This document shows positions 23,597 to 35,779 of a stretch of 56,652 nt of DNA, in pieces. A program made the translations under genes and the position numbers. The DNA is taken from assembly GCA_015680685.1 (NCBI GenBank), contig MNCI01034162.1:1-56652 (forward strand), given 5' to 3'. Every line of letters begins with the position of its first letter. Position 1 is the first letter of the stretch. Under the pieces are notes generated by a model. It ran no database searches. It was given only the letters and a program-made list of their open reading frames with translations, and was not told where the DNA came from. This stretch comes from Gnetum montanum (Eukaryota; Streptophyta; Gnetopsida; Gnetales; Gnetaceae).

Positions 23597-23853
23597 CTAA
23601 GTGAGAAGATAGGTCAGGATGCCATTATACCATGTTACTTTTATAGGCATTTGTTCACTTATTACTCCTATAAAGAAGAGTTCATCTAGAAAATGATCAC
23701 AGAGTGGGCACTCCTCCTCTTTATTATTCCATCTTAAGTGAGAGAGCTGGTTAGCAACCACATTCTCAGTCCCTTTTTGATCTACCATTGTGAGATTTAA
23801 TTCTTGTAAGATCATGAGCCATCGTATGACATGAGGGCTCACCATTGGCTACT
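23597..23853 (-). pseudogene. RNase H C-terminal stub of element C
   Basis: The open piece MVSPHVIRWLMILQELNLTM then VDQKGTENVVANQLSHLRW is the last part of RNase H and the link to integrase (compare 9830-9960 in E1). The preceding RT and RNase H core are absent; the frame joins protease sequence at about 23855 instead. Confidence 0.82.
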
Positions 23854-23854
23854 A

Positions 23855-24480
23855 ACTCAACTATCAACCACTAGGTGTCCTTCTGTTTTATGGCTACTTC
23901 ATACAAATACCTTTGAATGTCAATTTCTTCTTTACACTAATTACATGCTTTAATGTGTGTACTTTTGATTGACCAAATATTTTGCACAAAATTGCACCCG
24001 CTATCGTTGTACATGATGCATGGAATATGCTTCTTCTCTATCTTACCTAGTTTATTTTCCTTGGATATTTCTAAAGATAGGTCCCTTATGCCCATACGTG
24101 TGTTGACCATGCTTAACCAAGCTCTTCCCATAATGATGGGGATCCACCTTAATCACCAAAAAATCAGTAGGATAGGACCACCCACCTACTATGGTCACAA
24201 TGTCCTCTACTAATCCTAGAGGGATAGTAATCAACTGATCTACCAACTCTAGACGGATGTTACTCTTCTTGAGAAGTGGTAGGTTTCAAACCTTGTACAT
24301 GTCATGGGAGATGAGATTAACTCTAGAACCAGAGTCAAGAAGAGCCTTGCATGGCTCATGTCTAGTGATCTATAGATAAATGAGAGGACTTCTTGGGTCA
24401 ATTCTTTTTTTGGGAAGACTTCCAATGTTGATCTAGTCAAAAATAGCATGAGTTAGAATTATAGCGTGAATTTTATGTGG
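23855..24480 (-). pseudogene. Protease of element C
   Basis: Minus strand shows 'SHARLFLTLVLELISSPMTC' in one frame, which in the protease frame reads LLDSGSRVNLIS with the catalytic Asp-Ser-Gly intact (about 24345-24310), then ITIPLGLVEDIVTIVGGWSY and the second motif with 'IIMGRAWLSMVNTRMG' (24131 on). It ends at 'ACN.CKEEIDIQRYLYEVAI', after which RT should begin but does not. Confidence 0.84.
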
Positions 24481-26913
24481 CACTTGGTATGAAGGGAAAT
24501 CAAAGGTGTTTGATGCAAAGGATGAGGGTGCTAGAGATGCAGGATAATCAATCAAACTAGATTGTGAGGATTGAAGAGAACTGTTGGGTCAGAAGAAATT
24601 TCTTTTTCTAGATCGATTATCCAAACCATTTGGCTAGAAAGCCAGTTGTGAATGTATAGCCCTTGTACCATTTCATTGTTGTGGCTATGGAGAAATCTCA
24701 TCTTACATGGATGGATCAGGAGGTAACTGGGTTAAAGATGAAGGTGTGTGTGCAGAATAATGTGGAGGGTGATATGGATATGGATATGTGTTTTCCCCTC
24801 AAGTAGATGGTAAATTTTTTTAGTGGTACTCTGGATGGTAATAGTGATGCTATAATGATGTGAGACATGCAAAGCTTCTAGTGAGACAGGTTATTGAACA
24901 TACTACCTGTATGGAATAAGGGTATTGTTGCCTTGGCAATGGCATTTCCCATTATTGTGGTTAGTACCACTATTGGTATTGTTCATAAGGTTGTGGAGGA
25001 GTTCCACTTGGGTAGTAATCTTGTTGTTGTTGGTGGAACTACCTTGGATTCCCTTAAGGATAAGGCAATCATCTAGGTGCTTGCTGATGTGCTAATCGAC
25101 GATTCAATGCATACAACCCAAACTCTTGTAAATGTGACACCATAGGGTAACATCTCTTTGGATGTTCATATTGACAAATGTTAAAATTAGTTTCATTATT
25201 AGAGTTAGTTTCCACAACTTCCTCTACTGCGGTAGCTTTGCCCTTACCTATTTGGTAGGCACATTTAGCTTCTTTTTGCCTCTTGCAATTACGATCACTA
25301 TTTTTCTCTTTGGATTCTTCAGAAATCTTCATGCCCATTTGAAATTTTTAATCTAAAGAGTCCCATAATTTATTTACCTTTGCTGAAATATCATAAAAAA
25401 ACATTTGGATGGGTAAGGTTTTTCTATTCACCACTTCATCAAGCAGTGACTGCTCCTTGTCACAAAATCAGACCTCTTGTTTCTTGATGAAAGGATCCTT
25501 GTTATACTCTTCTGCACTTTCCCTTTTCTATAGCTCATCTTTTTATTTTGCTACCTGCTCAATTAGCCTTTGGATTTGATAAGCTCTTAGTTTAGACAAT
25601 CTCCTTTGGGCATACAACCCAAGAGCTCTTCTAGTTTTTTCTTTGAGCCCATCTATGTTATGGCAAAGTTGTTCCCTCTGAGGATAGCCACGGCCAGAGC
25701 ATTAGTGTAAGAGTGAAGATTATCGATCCATGACGGCATCCAAGGGTTCATGTATTTCCTATTTCCAACCTTGGATTTACCTTCTCAAATTAGACACTCT
25801 AGAGTATGGCTAATATTTTTCATTAAATAGCTCTAATATGGTACTTCATCTACAAATAGATTCCAGCTCCAAGGACTGGTACCAACTTTCAGCTTTCTTA
25901 ATGAGTGTCCTAGGAAAGAGTTTGAGTTTTTGACATTCATTCTCAACATTCTGTAAGGCACAGGCATCATGGAAAGCTTGTAGATGTGTCTGCAAATTAG
26001 AATTATATCCCCCCTCAAATCTTGAGATATTATTCATGTCTAAGTGCTTGATCTGACTATCTTTCACATGCCTAGTTGGAAATTTACCTGCCTCTGCAAT
26101 GTTGAGCATACTTCAAGTCACTAATAGACATTCATCATCATCACTACATTCATGATGTTGGTGATGGTTTCAACCACCCCTTCAGTTTTAGTGTCCTTCA
26201 TGATCGTTGCACCTTCATCATGATTATTTCGATGGCAGCTTCTATGAGAACCATCACATGAACAAAAATGTTCAAAATTGGGTGAAGAGGATGAAGAGGA
26301 AGGTGGACCACCATCACCACCATGGTGTCCACCACCATTCTTTTGCTTATTACGATCACCATCCTTAAATCCCTTACTATTGTGATGCTTGCCTGAGTCC
26401 CTACCTTGACTATCACTTTTTCCTAAACCTAGTTTATGAATAGTGAATCACTGGTTTAGGTTCACACCCTCATCACCAGTATTAAGGGGTGGAGAATCTT
26501 CATGTTAATAACCTTTAATAGAAGGATCCTCATTGTCATCCTAATTTAGTAGGAACAAGGGATTAGTGTAATGTTTCCCCTTTGTAGCCTCATGGAGTTT
26601 CTCTTGACGTCAATCTTGCTTGTGTTTTGTTTCAATGGGACAATAGTTTCAAGTGCAATATCCATTCACAACATATTCTTCATGAAGATCTGTTATTCCT
26701 AGCTTCTTAAGGGTTTTAAACAACATCTCGAGCACATATCTATCAGGGGGCAAGTTGATGTTACCCTCCATATCACACCATTTTAGCTATTCATCCTAAT
26801 GTAGGATGAAGGTGAAGTTTGGCACAAACTCATCTAGATGAGTATATACCACTTTGCACTCCTATGAGACTGGTGGTTTGGCATCTTTGCGCTTATGAGA
26901 AGAAGAAGAAATT
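24481..26913 (-). pseudogene. gag and Q/P-rich linker of element C
   Basis: Start aligns with MSSSHK of element E but ATG became ATT near 26913. Conserved pieces: 'TRHVKDSQIKHLDMNNISRF' then EGGYNSNLQTHLQAFHDACA (26060-25940), the capsid-type block 'ESWYQSLELESI' with 'ELFNEKY' (25870-25800), and 'REQLCHNIDGL' (25670). The end carries CNICQYEHPKRCYPM (about 25190-25150), an odd zinc-knuckle-like motif, and then a Gln/Pro/Tyr linker to 24490. Gag would package the element RNA. His-rich and Lys/Glu-rich low-complexity parts lie near 26400-26150. Many stops. Confidence 0.8.
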
Positions 26914-27046
26914 TTGCAATATAAAATAAAATGTCAATGTGCTTTTATAATTCTATGTATAGCAGGAATGAAATTGACCTTGAGGTTCATACAACAATAT
27001 TAATGGTATTCACCTAACCTAAATAGTGTATGTTTCAATAAAGAAA

Positions 27047-27066
27047 GTCCCTAGCAACGAGGCAAA
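27047..27066 (-). other. Primer binding site of element C, tRNA-Asp type, decayed
   Basis: Minus strand TTTGCCTCGTTGCTAGGGAC directly follows the 5' LTR end. It is a decayed form of the TGGCGCCGTTGYCGGGGA site that pairs with the 3' end of plant tRNA-Asp; element E keeps a near-perfect version. Confidence 0.75.
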
Positions 27067-27905
27067 TGATAAGTGGTGAGTCTACCCTACACCCAACCAT
27101 ATGAATCACAAAGTGTTTATGCATGATCTGATTGAATTCCATGGACTTTATCATTTCTAGTACACTCATCTTCTAGGAAGTGAATCTTTGCCTTAGGTCA
27201 ATCATTGTCTTCCCAATTATACTTGTGATGTACACTAGTATGGTTAAGTGTAATTGAGGCATCTAATTTTTATCCTTTTGTATTTTTATGGTTTCAATAC
27301 TTGAAGAGAAATAAAGTGATTGGACTAACTAATTTAATTTAAGTAATCGACTAATATCTAACTAGTCCTAACATAAGCATCCTATCCAACTTTTTGAACA
27401 TGTCCTGAACCCATGTATCCACTACTAGATGATTAAGCACTACGCTACTAGGTGCACCAAGAAATAATGTTGTTGGGATTACCAAGTGAATATGTGTTAC
27501 ACTCAAAGTGGTCGTACCTATGTGTGTAATCTATCTTGCTTAATTACCTCATTAACTTAATTTCTAGAAAACATTTAACAAACAATTTAAAACATTAAAT
27601 GCATAGATAAAATATTGAATCTATCTATAATGCTGCAAGGTCTATCAAAAAGCTCATATTTATTGTCGCACACATTGTCGTGCTTAGGTACAACAATACT
27701 CGAATAAAGATTCGTACACTCAATGACTCTTGCATGAGCACTTGGGAGAAAAATTCTAACTTTCAATGGAAAAACTGTAAGAGCTTCATTGCAACTACAA
27801 TCTCTAATGCCTTAAATATGGATGGTCGGAACATATTTATAGCCAAAAATATACACTACATCGATGAGGCCTCATTAATGTAGCCAACTGAACTGCAACT
27901 CATCA
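27067..27905 (-). repeat. 5' LTR of element C
   Basis: Starts TGATGAGTTGCAGTTCAG at 27905 and ends GACTCACCACTTATCA at 27067. TATA box at 27834-27841. U3 keeps a single AATGAGGCCTCATCGATG palindrome, while the 3' LTR has an extra block. The outer end is flanked by TAGGG. Confidence 0.92.
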
Positions 27906-27928
27906 TAGGGATACCTCGCTGCTCATCA
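27906..27928 (+). repeat. Second TAGGG duplication and detached end of E1's LTR
   Basis: 27906-27910 repeats TAGGG. 27911-27928 (ATACCTCGCTGCTCATCA) completes the LTR end that is missing at 16164. Together they show that element C entered E1's LTR 18 bases before its end. Confidence 0.88.
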
Positions 27929-28327
27929 ATAATCTATATCCTCGTTTTTAGAGTACAATGTTAAAGGGATGGTAGACGACTTTCCCTTTGTTTTTTCATG
28001 ACATACCTTCATGAAAAAATCCTTACAATATTGGACTTTAGTACGTTGATATGCCCTAGACATCTCATCAATCACCTTGTAGTCAACAGTGGCTACTTCA
28101 AGACCTAGACGTAATGCTCCCTTCTAGGTCTTTCCATATCATCTATAAATCCAATTAAAGTATGAAGATGAAGTCCCAAAAATAGAAATGCAAATGTTGG
28201 TAGACTATTTTAACTTGGTATGTTAAATCATCTCTACCTTTGGTAGTTCTATCATGTTCCTTGTTAGAATCATTAAGAGGTGAGAAACCTACCTTGTGAG
28301 AAGAAGATATCTTGCAATTATTATGTG
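27929..28327 (-). pseudogene. gag N-terminus of an older element G
   Basis: The minus strand reads 'SSSHKVGFSPLNDSNKEHDR' and 'VKIVYQHLHFYFWDFIFIL', aligned with the first 60 residues of gag in element E (MSSSHK...YKIVYTHPDEYILDFTFIL). The start is ATA instead of ATG. It is cut on one side by the end of E1 and on the other by the 3' LTR of D; no primer site joins it to that LTR. The simplest reading is that both E1 and D inserted into the gag of an older minus-strand element. Confidence 0.7.
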
Positions 28328-29204
28328 TGATGAGCAACAAGTAGATTCTACATCCAACCATACAAATCACTAAGTGTTCACATGTGATCCAATTTAATTA
28401 CATGGACTTATAACCTTATAAGCACACTAGTCTCTATGAAGTGAAACTAATCATTGCAATCATTGTCTTCCCAATTACACTTGTGAAATGCAAAGGTATG
28501 ATTAAGTGCAATTGAGGCATATGATTTTTATCATTTTTACATTTTATATTCTAAGTCACCTATGAATAAATAATAAATAATGAAAGGTATTTAATTGCTA
28601 ATTTAATCTAACTAGCTAACATTTAACTAATCCTAACATAAGCATCCATTCCCACTTGTTGTACACATCCTGAACATGTTTAACGCTACTGGGCTACCAA
28701 ACGTTAAGCATTACTAGGATTACTAAGAACCAAGCATATGCTCAAAGTGGTTGTACTTATATGCTTAATTAATTGCTATTTAATTTAGCTTAATCTAGCT
28801 TAATTAATTACTTAATTACTTAAAAATTAAAGAAAATTACTTTAAAATTAAATGCATAAAGGAAATAATTCATCTATTTTGAATTGTTGCAAGGTTTATT
28901 AGAAAGCTTTTATTTATTATTTCACACACTGCCATGCTTAGGTACAATAGTGCCCAAATAAAGATTCGTACACTCTAACTCCTAGTACAAGCACTTAGAA
29001 AAATATTCTAACTTCTCAATGACAGTTGCAAGAGCTTCACTACAACTATGATACTTATGCCATAAATGTAGCTGGTGAGTGCATATTTATAGGAAAAATA
29101 GAGAACCTTGTTGATGGGTACACGTCAATGGATCAAATCCTATGTCGACAAGATCACATCAATGGGGTTGCATCAATGGCATCAGCCAACCAAATGACTC
29201 ATCA
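28328..29204 (-). repeat. 3' LTR of element D
   Basis: Starts TGATGAGTCATTTGGTTGG at 29204 after a polypurine tract and ends with ...GTTGCTCATCA at 28328. TATA box at 29084-29091 (minus strand TATAAATA). U3 has GTTGATG, CATTGATG and GTCGACATAG boxes. The flanking 5 bases 28323-28327 are ATGTG; the matching copy would lie beyond the 5' end of D and was not found. Confidence 0.88.
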
Positions 29205-29217
29205 TACCTTCATGACT
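29205..29217 (-). other. Polypurine tract of element D
   Basis: Minus strand AGTCATGAAGGTA abuts the LTR. It is a decayed form of the AGTCATGGGGGTA type tract. Confidence 0.6.
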
Positions 29218-29422
29218 AAATAAAAACTTATTCTCAAGTTCTTTAAAAAATTTGGGAAGGTATTGGATTATTGACACACAAACTACACAATAAAAACTAA
29301 GTGCCCAAAGTATATGATTTTATAATGATTACAAAATTTTTATGTTCAAGATAACAAAATTGAACACTAGGACAAAACTGACATACACAATTTCTCAGAT
29401 GATATGAAGACATTGAAGAAGA

Positions 29423-32201
29423 TCAAACAATCCTAGGTGTTGGAGGATCCTAAGGCAATAAAGGACCTTCTCATGCTTCGAGTGCATGTGATAGTTTATG
29501 CGGTTATGATTGTTCGATGGTAGCTACAATGTCTAGTGAAAGACAAAAGGTGTTCAATAGTGCCTTTATCTTCTCCTCCTTTTTCTTAGGATCGTTCATG
29601 GTCCACACAACATCTTGAATGTGGGCCAAAGTGGGAACATCGTAAGGATAGAGCATTATTGGGAATAGCTCCTTCATGTTGACAAACTAGGTATCAAAAA
29701 GTTTGTGTTCAACATCGAATGCCTTGAGAGCATTTCTGTAGCTCCTAATTGTTATTCATCATTTTGGCCAGGCTCTCAACAATTGATCTCTAATTAATTA
29801 ATCGTACCCTGAGAACCTCAAGTTCAACATTAGTAATCTCAAGCTTTTGCTTGGTATTCTTATGGATTTTAAACTCTACCTCTTACAGTAAGTACAAGCT
29901 AGCCACTTCCTTCTCCAACTCTAACTATGATCGTTTAGCAATCAACATTGCTAGGTTTTCATAACGAAGATTGGCAAGCTCCATATACTCTATCATCTCC
30001 TTGATTGATGCATATCTCCACATTCTTGTAGTTATTGAGCCCATCAAAGATAGGCTTCTAGACATCACCTTGTTCCTTAAGCTACTTAAGGTCCTATTGA
30101 CTTTCACCATCCCCATCTAGATGTATTTTTCATTGATTTCTTTCTATAGATTGACTTGATCTCTGTAATGATTCTTGACTCTCTCAAATATTAGAGCCTC
30201 ATTCTTCTAGATGGCTATCTCTATCAAAAAATTTTGGCAAAGAGCTTAGACTTCCTCCATGGTGAAATTTTTGTTTTTAACTTCCATTCTCCTCAATTTA
30301 TTGTTCACTCTAGCTAGTTGCTCCTATTATTGATGGATAAATGTTTGCATATAATACTTCTACATATCAACATTCTACAGGCGATTAGGATTATATTCTT
30401 GTGGCGCATCTGGACCAAGTGCTTCTAAATGGTATATGTCTTAGCATTGGCCATGGACTAGTCAAATTCAACTGTTTCCTTTACATTCTCAACCTATTTA
30501 AGCCTATCCTGAAGTTGTTGAAAAGCTTCATCATGTATCAACATAAGGTTTAGAAACACAAGATGGATGAGGCTTGCTCGTAATTTAGCAACCTTAGTAG
30601 CAAATTTTTGGTTTTGATCTTAGGCTATTTTGAGTTGTTCCTTCAATATTATGCTCTTGCATCTTATTTCAAGAAACTCTAGGTAGATTGCAGTGATGGT
30701 ATCTAGAAGATCAAAGATATCATGAATTTTTTTTCAAATTCCACCAATCTATCCAGTAACTCCTTATGTTGGGCTACACTTAATCTGCCACTAACTATTC
30801 CTATGGATTCCTGCACATATCTAAGTGTAGAAACACTTGGTAAAGACATTGTAGAAGCATTTAATGCTTCAACAGTTCTATTAGCCATCACCTCTATTGT
30901 TGTTTCCTATTCATGGTGTTGCATCACCAAGATAATTGCCCCCTCACCCTGCTCTAGTCACACCAAAAAAGTAGCAGCATTCCTAGATATTTCTAGGAAT
31001 TGCTACTATTGTGAGAGAGATACCATTATCTTTTGGGTTTTAGGATTTAATATAGCTCCATCTAGCTGATTGTTTAAGCCACTTCATTGAGATGACTCAT
31101 CGCTAGGCAATACACAGATGGGTTGCCACCACTTGTTCGTACTCACTAGTCTTGCTCATAGAAGAGCTGCTCTCAGATCTTGCACATGCATTCAAGGGCA
31201 ACGTCGGCCTCTAGCATTATTTCATGAGTGGGCAATGGAGGTGGTGGTCATTCCTACTTTTCTTTAATGATGGCAGGCACCTTATCTTTCATCATTTATG
31301 CATAAGATTTAGTTGCACCTCAATAGATGGAATCATTTGTGTAGCATGTTATGCCTCCCCTCTTACATAATTTTTGAATGAGGAATGGAAAAGGGAGTAC
31401 CTTCCTTCCACATTTATTTACTTTAAATTGCTTCTCTATCTCAAGATATATCAACTATGAAAGGTTGATAGGGAATCAATCACTTAGAGCAACACATGCA
31501 GGGGCAGAGAAGGCAATGATCTTGCTTGGCCTTATCATTGGATTGATGTGGAAGGCCACAATATTAAAGTATGCATGCTTCGTCATGGTGAGTGAACCAA
31601 AATCCTTACGATTGACTCCATAACATCATTGTGTCCATTCGTTCTTGATGCTAGGATCTACCTACATCAAGAATTCTACAAGGTTCACCCCAATTTCTAG
31701 TAACCCAAGGACCTTTGTGATGGCTTTCAATAAGTAGTAGCCCAGAATGTCCTTGATTTTAACTATTGAACTAGCTACTAATTGTTTTAGAAGAGATATG
31801 TCTCTTCCACATACCACTCCCCACTGGAAGTGATTATTACCCACATGGGAGATTTTTGAAATTGAGCTTTAACTTCTAGCAATGTGAACTCCAAGAAACA
31901 TCCAAAGTTTAATTCTTGGGGCACCGATTTCTAGGCCTCCCTATTCTTGGTTTACCTAAGCTAGGCTTTTATCAAGGTCACCTTAACATTCAATCATGGT
32001 TCGGATGCCTTATCTTGATGAGACTATTCTATTATCATAGCTTCTTCGGAAATCTATTGGATAGATTCAACTTTGGGCTCCTTCCAAAGATGTCTCGTTG
32101 CATGCATCTCTGCTTGCTCATGGTCCTATTCTTAATCCCTTTTTGTTTGTGATCATTTATCCCTTGGTTGGAACAATCCTCCTTCTTTCCCTTAGGTGCA
32201 A
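29423..32201 (-). pseudogene. aORF of element D, decayed
   Basis: Fourth copy of the extra ORF, full length (about 930 codons) but broken. The start is TTG (32201) where copy C has ATG, followed by APKGKKEE-like basic sequence. A block 'GVVCGRDISLLKQLVASSIV' then KIKDILGYYLLKAITKVLGL (31820-31680) is the TYLF/IVKIKDIQVSYL region. The piece 30891-30703 carries 'VEALNASTMSLPSVSTL', aligned with VEALNAPMMSILDVFAL of copy C. Coiled-coil-like Leu/Glu/Lys sequence follows to a PRIV-stop at 29423. It lies between the D spacer and the polypurine tract. Confidence 0.72.
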
Positions 32202-34309
32202 CCTGCAGTCACATCATAACCAAGTATTAGCAATCAATGTGTTAGTTATAACATTTAGTACCTTTTTCATTAGGTAGTTACACTTAAGCTAAGTTTGAAC
32301 CATGGTAGATTGATTATTTTATTTTTCTTTTGATGATTTTTAAATTAGAGTGTCACCGGAGATTGTTGGAAGGGTTTAACTCTTATATTTTAATGTTTAA
32401 ATATTGGTTTCTTTGTTAAATATTTATGAGTTAGAAATTTTCTAAAAACTTTTTTTTATCAAAAACTTAAGGTTTGTGGCTCCCATGACAAAGAGCTTAC
32501 CTCTAGTAGCTACAGGGTTAAAGAAAAAATTGAATTAGACAAACAATTAGGAACATATGATTCTTGGAAGGTTCTGGGCTCTAAAAATTTAAAAAAACTT
32601 TTCTTCTTTTATGAGAAAATGTGAAAAATGCTAAGTGTTACCACCTATTTATAGGTGGGTGGATTCCTACATTAACAAGATCCTATATACAGGGTCTCAT
32701 TTACGTATGGGCTCCATCGACAGGTACCCATCTACAGAGTTAATGCCCAAAATTTCCACATTAAATATATTCAAAAATACAAGGATTTTTCTTATGAAAT
32801 TGGTATCTATGAAGGGCCAAAAAAAATATGAACATAATGGAATACTTGAAGAGGGCTCATGAATGCTCAAAATTTTGAACATTAAAGAATAAAATTTATT
32901 GGAGAAGATTCCTTAAGGAGTGCACAATTGGATGCATCGATGAGATGCACAAAAGATTTGATTACAGAAATGCCTAAGGATAAGGAACTTAACTAGTCCA
33001 AACAAGAGATATGTAAGTGGGTCCTCCCCATAGTAGGCACATGCCCTTTTCACCCTTGCATAACCTCAATTAAGGAGTTTATGGATCCCACAATTGATTA
33101 AAGATTATGAAAAGTTAAGGATCAAATCTAAAAGAATCTATCTAAAAATTTCAACATCTCAAACTAAGATATTGAACAAAAACATGGAAATTGGTAGTGA
33201 GATGAGTTATGGAATTCATTAATGAATGAGAGAGGAAGTGGAATGGAGATTCAAATCATGGTCATATGAAGTCCTTTATGGATTTTATGGTTAAATGATC
33301 TAATAGAGTTCATCCTTAGTCCAAATTAAAACTAACCACTTTCAAGGACTTTGCATCACCACTCTAAGACCAATCCATCCCCTTTAGATACAAGAATGTC
33401 CCATAGATCAATCAGCATTCCTTAATTAAGAAGAAAAGAGAAGCAGGAAATGAGAAAAGGCCTTAGTTACAAGGGACCTTTAGGCATCGATAACATGTCT
33501 TTCTAGTTCCATAACCAGTGCTTGTAGCCTATTATTATGTCTAAGGGGTGTCCTTTGAATTCCCATCATTTCATTTTCATTTTTTTTTTGAATTTTATGT
33601 TTTCATGAAATTTTTGGCTGGGAACCACACCATGCAAAGTCTTCTTCAACTTCTTGTTATTGGTCGACGCAGAATGGTAAGGAATCCATAAAAACACTCA
33701 TGCACTCGAGTAAGTAAAGAGGTACAAAGAGCTTTGAATCCCCTTGAAGTCACACCCTTTTCAAACCATTTGAATCCTTTCTAAGTTTGGAAACTACCAA
33801 GGTCATTAGTTCATTAAATTTTTATTAATGAAAAGGGGACCTCATACTTCCAAAACCAAGAAGACCATAGAGTTGGTGGATGGATGGATAATGTGGACTC
33901 ACTGCCTATTCCATGAATAATAAACTTTGTCTTAGTCATCATTCATCAAAATTCAAAAATAGAAACTAAACATTAGTAATCAAAGACATTAAGTATAAAC
34001 AACCATTAGCAAAAAGCTACAACATCATTGTCTCCTAATGGCAACAAAGCACTTTTATTAGAAAAATAATAAGAAAATTCTCCCAAATTAGAGTAAAATA
34101 TAGAAGAAATTGTAAAATATCCAAGAAAGATAAAACATACTAATAATGTTGTAAAATAAAAATTGAAAAAATAACAAAGTGTAAAAAACATATAAAAACA
34201 AAAAAAAATGAAGAAAGTGTAAAAACATCAAAGAGTAAAACAAAAGAAAATTGTAAAACAAAAAGGTAGAAAAATATAGGAGCCATTGATATGATTAGCA
34301 TGAATGACC
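32202..34309 (-). other. Post-pol spacer of element D, non-coding
   Basis: Same order of blocks as the C and E1 spacers: an A/T-rich part (34260-33960), the TGTGACTTCAAGGGGATTC block (33755), CCATGCAAAGTC (33640), the GCATGTGCCTACTATGGGG block (33045) and the promoter-like module. No gene is seen. Confidence 0.68.
32644..32760 (-). promoter_or_regulatory. Internal promoter-like module before the D aORF
   Basis: In transcript direction: GTAGATGGGTACCTGTCGATGG (shortened boxes, 32745-32710), TAAATGAGACCCTG, GTTAATG, then a good TATA box in CCTATAAATAGG at 32644-32655, then about 450 bp to the aORF start. It is the same layout as in C and E1, with the best TATA of the three. Confidence 0.55.
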
Positions 34310-35640
34310 ATCTTCGCCATGATTGTGTTGAAAGGAGGAGATCTAAAAAATTGAGTGAGGTTGTCCATTTGATAAGGTGTTGCTTACACTGGCTTGCTTA
34401 GGCTCATGGAAAGGTTTTAATTATTGCATGTTGACTAACTACTTTTGGTTTAGACTTTCAAGTTTGTAGATCAATGTGACCCTAAAAGTAAAGGTTTCAT
34501 GAATGATATAAGGCCCTTCCCATAATGTTTGGAACTTAGTTTGTTGAGGTACCTGTGTGGGGTTCCAATAGAGGACCTTGTCTCCAAGTTGAAATTTAAC
34601 TTTCCTTATCCTAACATCATGGCATTTTTTGTTGAATGCCTTATGCACTTCATTCAAGGACAAGGCCACTAATCAATTCTCATCTAGCATGTTGAGGTTG
34701 ATCAATCTCTCTTTTTGTGCTAGGCTTAGGTCAAGATCTAAGTCACAAGCTATGGAAAGTATATGGAGCTCAGATTGAATGGAAAGAGTTGGAAGTTTTT
34801 CGTACACTAGCTCAAAAGGAGAGTAGCCTATAGGGAATTTCCATGTGAAGCGATAGGTCCAAAGGACATCATTGAGTTTCATGCTCCAATCTCTCCTATA
34901 TTTTCTAACTATTCTCATTAAGATCTTTGCCATCTCCCTACTAATAACTTTAGCTTGATCATTGTCTTGGAGGTGATAGGGTGTTGTTAGTTTATGTTCG
35001 ATCCCAAAGCATTGCATGAGCCTGCAAGAGGTAGTACCTATAAAGTGAGTACCACTGTCAAAAATCAGTGCATGTGGCACTCAAAACCTATTTACAATAT
35101 TCTGCTACACAAGCTGAGTAGCATTGGAAGATGTACTGTCATTAACATCTACTACTTCTACCCATTTGGTACAATAGTCAACAGTTACTATTATGTACAC
35201 CTTTCCATTTAACATAGGTGTGATGGACTCCATGAAGTCTATGCCTCAAATTTCAAATGGTTCCAATTGTTGGATCACCTATTGAGACCCCTCAATTCGA
35301 TCAGTCATCCCACCATCTTGTTGACAACATTCATAAGAGCGAATGAATTGGTGAGTGTCCTTGAAGATTGTTGACTAATAATACCCTACCATCAAGATCT
35401 TAATGATCGTGCATCTTCCTACATAGTGATCCCCACAATGGCCCTCATGAGCATCTTAGAGAATGTGTAGTTGATCCACATCAAGTACACACTAACAAAC
35501 CAGGCCATCAACACACACCTTGTAAAGGTGTCCATTGATCTTCATGAAGCATTTGGCTTGATGAAGAAACTGTTGTTTCTTTCAGTGATATAATTCTTGT
35601 GGCATCACTTGAGTGAGAAAATAAGTGAGGATGTCATCAT
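34310..35640 (-). pseudogene. Integrase of element D
   Basis: The best preserved integrase. The minus strand has 'GIDFMESITPM' (first Asp, about 35245), 'LIFDSGTHFIG' (35065; second Asp kept, neighbouring Ser/Asn changed) and 'ISREMAKILMRIVRKYRRDW' (third acidic Glu). Open pieces cover 35080-34673 (135 codons) and 34669-34439, the latter holding the C-terminal 'LGDKVLYWNPTQV' and 'LWEGPYIIHETF' DNA-binding fold. The N-terminal zinc finger (35480-35320) is damaged. All three catalytic acids are present, but stops divide the frame. Confidence 0.88.
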
Positions 35641-35779
35641 ACCACTTAGGTTTAATGAGCACTTATTCATTTATTACATCAACAAGGAGGAGTTCATTAG
35701 GGAACTGATTAGAAAGTAGGCTCTTCTTATCTTTATTATCCCATCATAACCAAAACAAGTGATCAGCAACCACATTCTC

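Larger units (their letters stand above)
16165..27905 (-). mobile_element. Element C, complete-ended Ty3/gypsy retrotransposon lacking RT
   Basis: An 11.7 kb minus-strand element bounded by two LTRs and a perfect TAGGG duplication. In transcript order: 5' LTR (27905-27067), primer site, gag, linker, protease, a stub of RNase H, integrase, spacer with internal promoter-like module, aORF, polypurine tract, 3' LTR (17087-16165). RT and most of RNase H are deleted at about 23855. The two LTRs differ visibly by many point changes and by a ~80 bp block in U3, so insertion is old. It sits inside the 3' LTR of element E1. Confidence 0.93.

Noticed and set aside
25069-25356. Overlapping plus-strand frame 25162-25356
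   Set aside because: Antisense shadow of the gag of element C, whose motif is on the minus strand.
27929-28327. gag start as part of element D next to its LTR
   Set aside because: It lies downstream of D's 3' LTR with no primer site, so it belongs to the target of D.
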